From contig JALRGB010000810.1 of NCBI GenBank assembly GCA_023253575.1, positions 1 to 7,040 of the forward strand: a DNA stretch of 7,040 bases. Reading direction: 5' to 3'. The position numbers and the translations under genes were made by a program. Below, one piece after another: positions 6,024 to 7,040 of the stretch. The stretch comes from Verrucomicrobiales bacterium. GTDB taxonomy: Bacteria; Verrucomicrobiota; Verrucomicrobiia; Verrucomicrobiales; V1-33. Positions within the stretch are counted from its first letter, which is position 1. The number at the start of each line of letters is the position of its first letter. The notes below the pieces were generated by a model. It did not search any database and had not been told where the DNA came from. It saw nothing but the letters and a program-made list of their open reading frames with translations.

Positions 6024-6713
6024 CTACTCGACAAAAAGACAACTGGCAAAAAGACGTGGGTTTTCCAAGCGGTCGAAGACGACTAGGTGCCGTCCTGCGC
6101 TCAGAAGCTGCACTTCCGTCGTCTGGGTGTCGAGCCCAGGAGCGTAACCGAGCACGGCACCGCGTGCGCCTTCGCTGAGTCGAAGATAGAAGCCACCTTC
6201 CGTGTTGCGAAAATGACCGGTTTTCGGGTCGACAATGACCGAACGATTGGTGGCGCGCTTTTCGCCGGCCATCAGTTCGCGAATGACACATTTTCCCTGC
6301 CACTTGCGCAGATTGAGGGTCGTCGGGCGCAGGCGCAATAGTTCGATGGTGTCTTCGACTCCGTCGATGAACCGGGCCAGATGGACGACATCAGCGCTGC
6401 GGTTTTTCCACCGGCATTCGAGAACGTCCGTGCCACTGGTCAGGTGAATCCAATCGGGGGCGACGAGTTTGAAGCTGCCCCCGATCGGGACGCCGATGAT
6501 GCGGCCATCCGGGCGGAATTCCATGACGCCGCCGCTGTCTTGTTGCAGCCAGAGTCCTTTCCAGAAATCCATGGGATCTGCTGGAATGGGGGGTTCTGCT
6601 GGGGCGGGGAGCGGTGGCGCGGGATTTCCGGTCCCCAAGGCCAAGCCGGGGAGCAGGGTCGCCCCGAGGCCGGCCGAGGCGCCAAGGATAAAACGTCGTC
6701 GCTTCAACATCAT
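6024..6713 (-). CDS. Tat-exported hypothetical protein, beta-rich
   Basis: I do not recognise this 229-residue protein. It opens with a Tat signal: 'KRRRFILGASAGLGATLLPG', with arginines at 5-7, then a Pro/Ala-rich linker (about 31-47). The rest is predicted mostly beta-strand. 'FWKGLWLQQDSGGVMEFRPDG' split around 50-70, followed by a Gly-Gly turn and alternating hydrophobic residues to about 130, recalls the small lipocalin-like or beta-barrel domains that begin 'G-x-W ... F-x-x-D-G'. That likeness is visual only. Three cysteines are present, near 100, 142 and 225. The start is uncertain: ATG at 6713 or 6710 gives the shortest, typical Tat signal, while ATG 6737 or GTG 6740 adds nine residues without harming it. 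None has a clear Shine-Dalgarno. It lies between the partial gene upstream (about 60 bases) and the SOUL lipoprotein gene downstream (46 bases) on one strand. Confidence 0.82.
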   Translation of the reverse strand: MMLKRRRFILGASAGLGATLLPGLALGTGNPAPPLPAPAEPPIPADPMDFWKGLWLQQDSGGVMEFRPDGRIIGVPIGGSFKLVAPDWIHLTSGTDVLECRWKNRSADVVHLARFIDGVEDTIELLRLRPTTLNLRKWQGKCVIRELMAGEKRATNRSVIVDPKTGHFRNTEGGFYLRLSEGARGAVLGYAPGLDTQTTEVQLLSAGRHLVVFDRLENPRLFASCLFVE

Positions 6714-6773
6714 GTCTTGATCATGCGGGATCGTCATCACAGGCGCGAGGGAGAAAATGTCGGCCCCGCTGTT

Positions 6774-7040
6774 TTAGGTGGGCGGATGGCTTTCGTCGGC
6801 CGGGGGCGCTTCGGGGGCGGCCGCTTCAGCCGTAGCCGCATCGGAGGCTGCAGAGACTTCCGCAACGATGGATTCAGCAAGAATGACCGGCGTCGGCGCC
6901 GGAGTAGTCGCCGTGGACGAGGTTTCCTCGGCCGGAGCTGGCGATGGATGAATCGCTTCCGAGGACGAAGCTGAAGAGGCATGAGCCGCCTCCGGATCTG
7001 AAGAGGAAAGGGTGGTCTCTGCGGCCGCTTCCGCTTCCGG
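6774..7040 (-). CDS. C-terminal low-complexity tail of an unidentified protein (partial)
   Basis: A minus-strand frame is open from the right edge to a TAA at 6774-6776, giving 88 residues with no start inside the window. The composition is strongly biased: Ala, Pro, Glu, Ser and Thr make up most of it, with several Asp and almost no aromatic, Lys or Arg residues. One slightly hydrophobic patch, 'TPVILAESIVAEVSAASD', lies in the middle. This looks like an acidic, disordered C-terminal extension rather than a domain. The opposite strand and the other minus frame here give Arg-rich translations typical of shadow frames, which supports this one as coding. I cannot name the protein; the rest of it lies beyond 7040. 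Its stop is about 60 bases from the Tat gene's chosen start with no terminator seen between, so it may belong to the same operon. Confidence 0.7.
   Translation of the reverse strand, partial: PEAEAAAETTLSSSDPEAAHASSASSSEAIHPSPAPAEETSSTATTPAPTPVILAESIVAEVSAASDAATAEAAAPEAPPADESHPPT

Noticed and set aside
5978..6049. Upstream TTG start for the SOUL gene
   Set aside because: It would overlap the preceding gene and place 24 residues before a lipoprotein signal.
6381..6982. Arg/Gly-rich open frames on both strands near the right edge
   Set aside because: They are shadows of the Tat gene and of the partial Ala/Pro/Glu-rich frame, whose composition is biologically more plausible.

Overview
The window is GC-rich bacterial chromosome with seven protein-coding genes, one of them cut by the right edge. 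I see no RNA genes, transposases, phage genes or CRISPR repeats. The gene families suggest a Verrucomicrobia-like (PVC group) bacterium. The grounds are a DUF6807/'PmoA-family' protein, a signal-peptide TPR-like protein with an 'LSDTLRR'-type motif, Tat-exported proteins, hardly any Shine-Dalgarno sequences, and palindromic intergenic repeats with CTACAG/CTGTAG ends. This placement is inference from family memory and no marker gene confirms it.

Layout, left to right. Bases 1-181 hold palindromic, hairpin-rich non-coding repeats. A minus-strand secreted protein of unknown function with a TPR-like C-terminus follows (201-1244). It has its own good promoter at 1280-1309 and carries a striking double palindrome inside its 5' coding sequence. 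Next on the minus strand is a secreted DUF6807 protein (1450-2469), whose open frame continues upstream beyond the likely start. A 384-base gap (2470-2853) separates it from a divergent plus-strand pair: a secreted Dabb-domain protein (2854-3225) and a PduO-type cobalamin adenosyltransferase (3245-3784). That pair ends 22 bases from the stop of a convergent minus-strand cluster.

The right half (3807-7040) is that cluster, read right to left. It contains the Ala/Pro/Glu/Ser-rich tail of an unidentified gene, a Tat-exported small beta-rich protein, a SOUL heme-binding-family lipoprotein, and a Tat-exported glycosyl hydrolase-like family 10 (GHL10) protein. The gaps are short (about 60, 46 and 26 bases or less), so this looks like an operon whose last three products all act outside the cytoplasmic membrane. 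The GHL10 protein may process cell-wall or other glycans.

Nothing here is a clear new multi-gene system. The best leads are the double palindrome in the coding sequence at 1163-1195, a Phe-to-Trp change at the corrinoid-facing position of the adenosyltransferase, and the operon of two Tat substrates with a lipoprotein.
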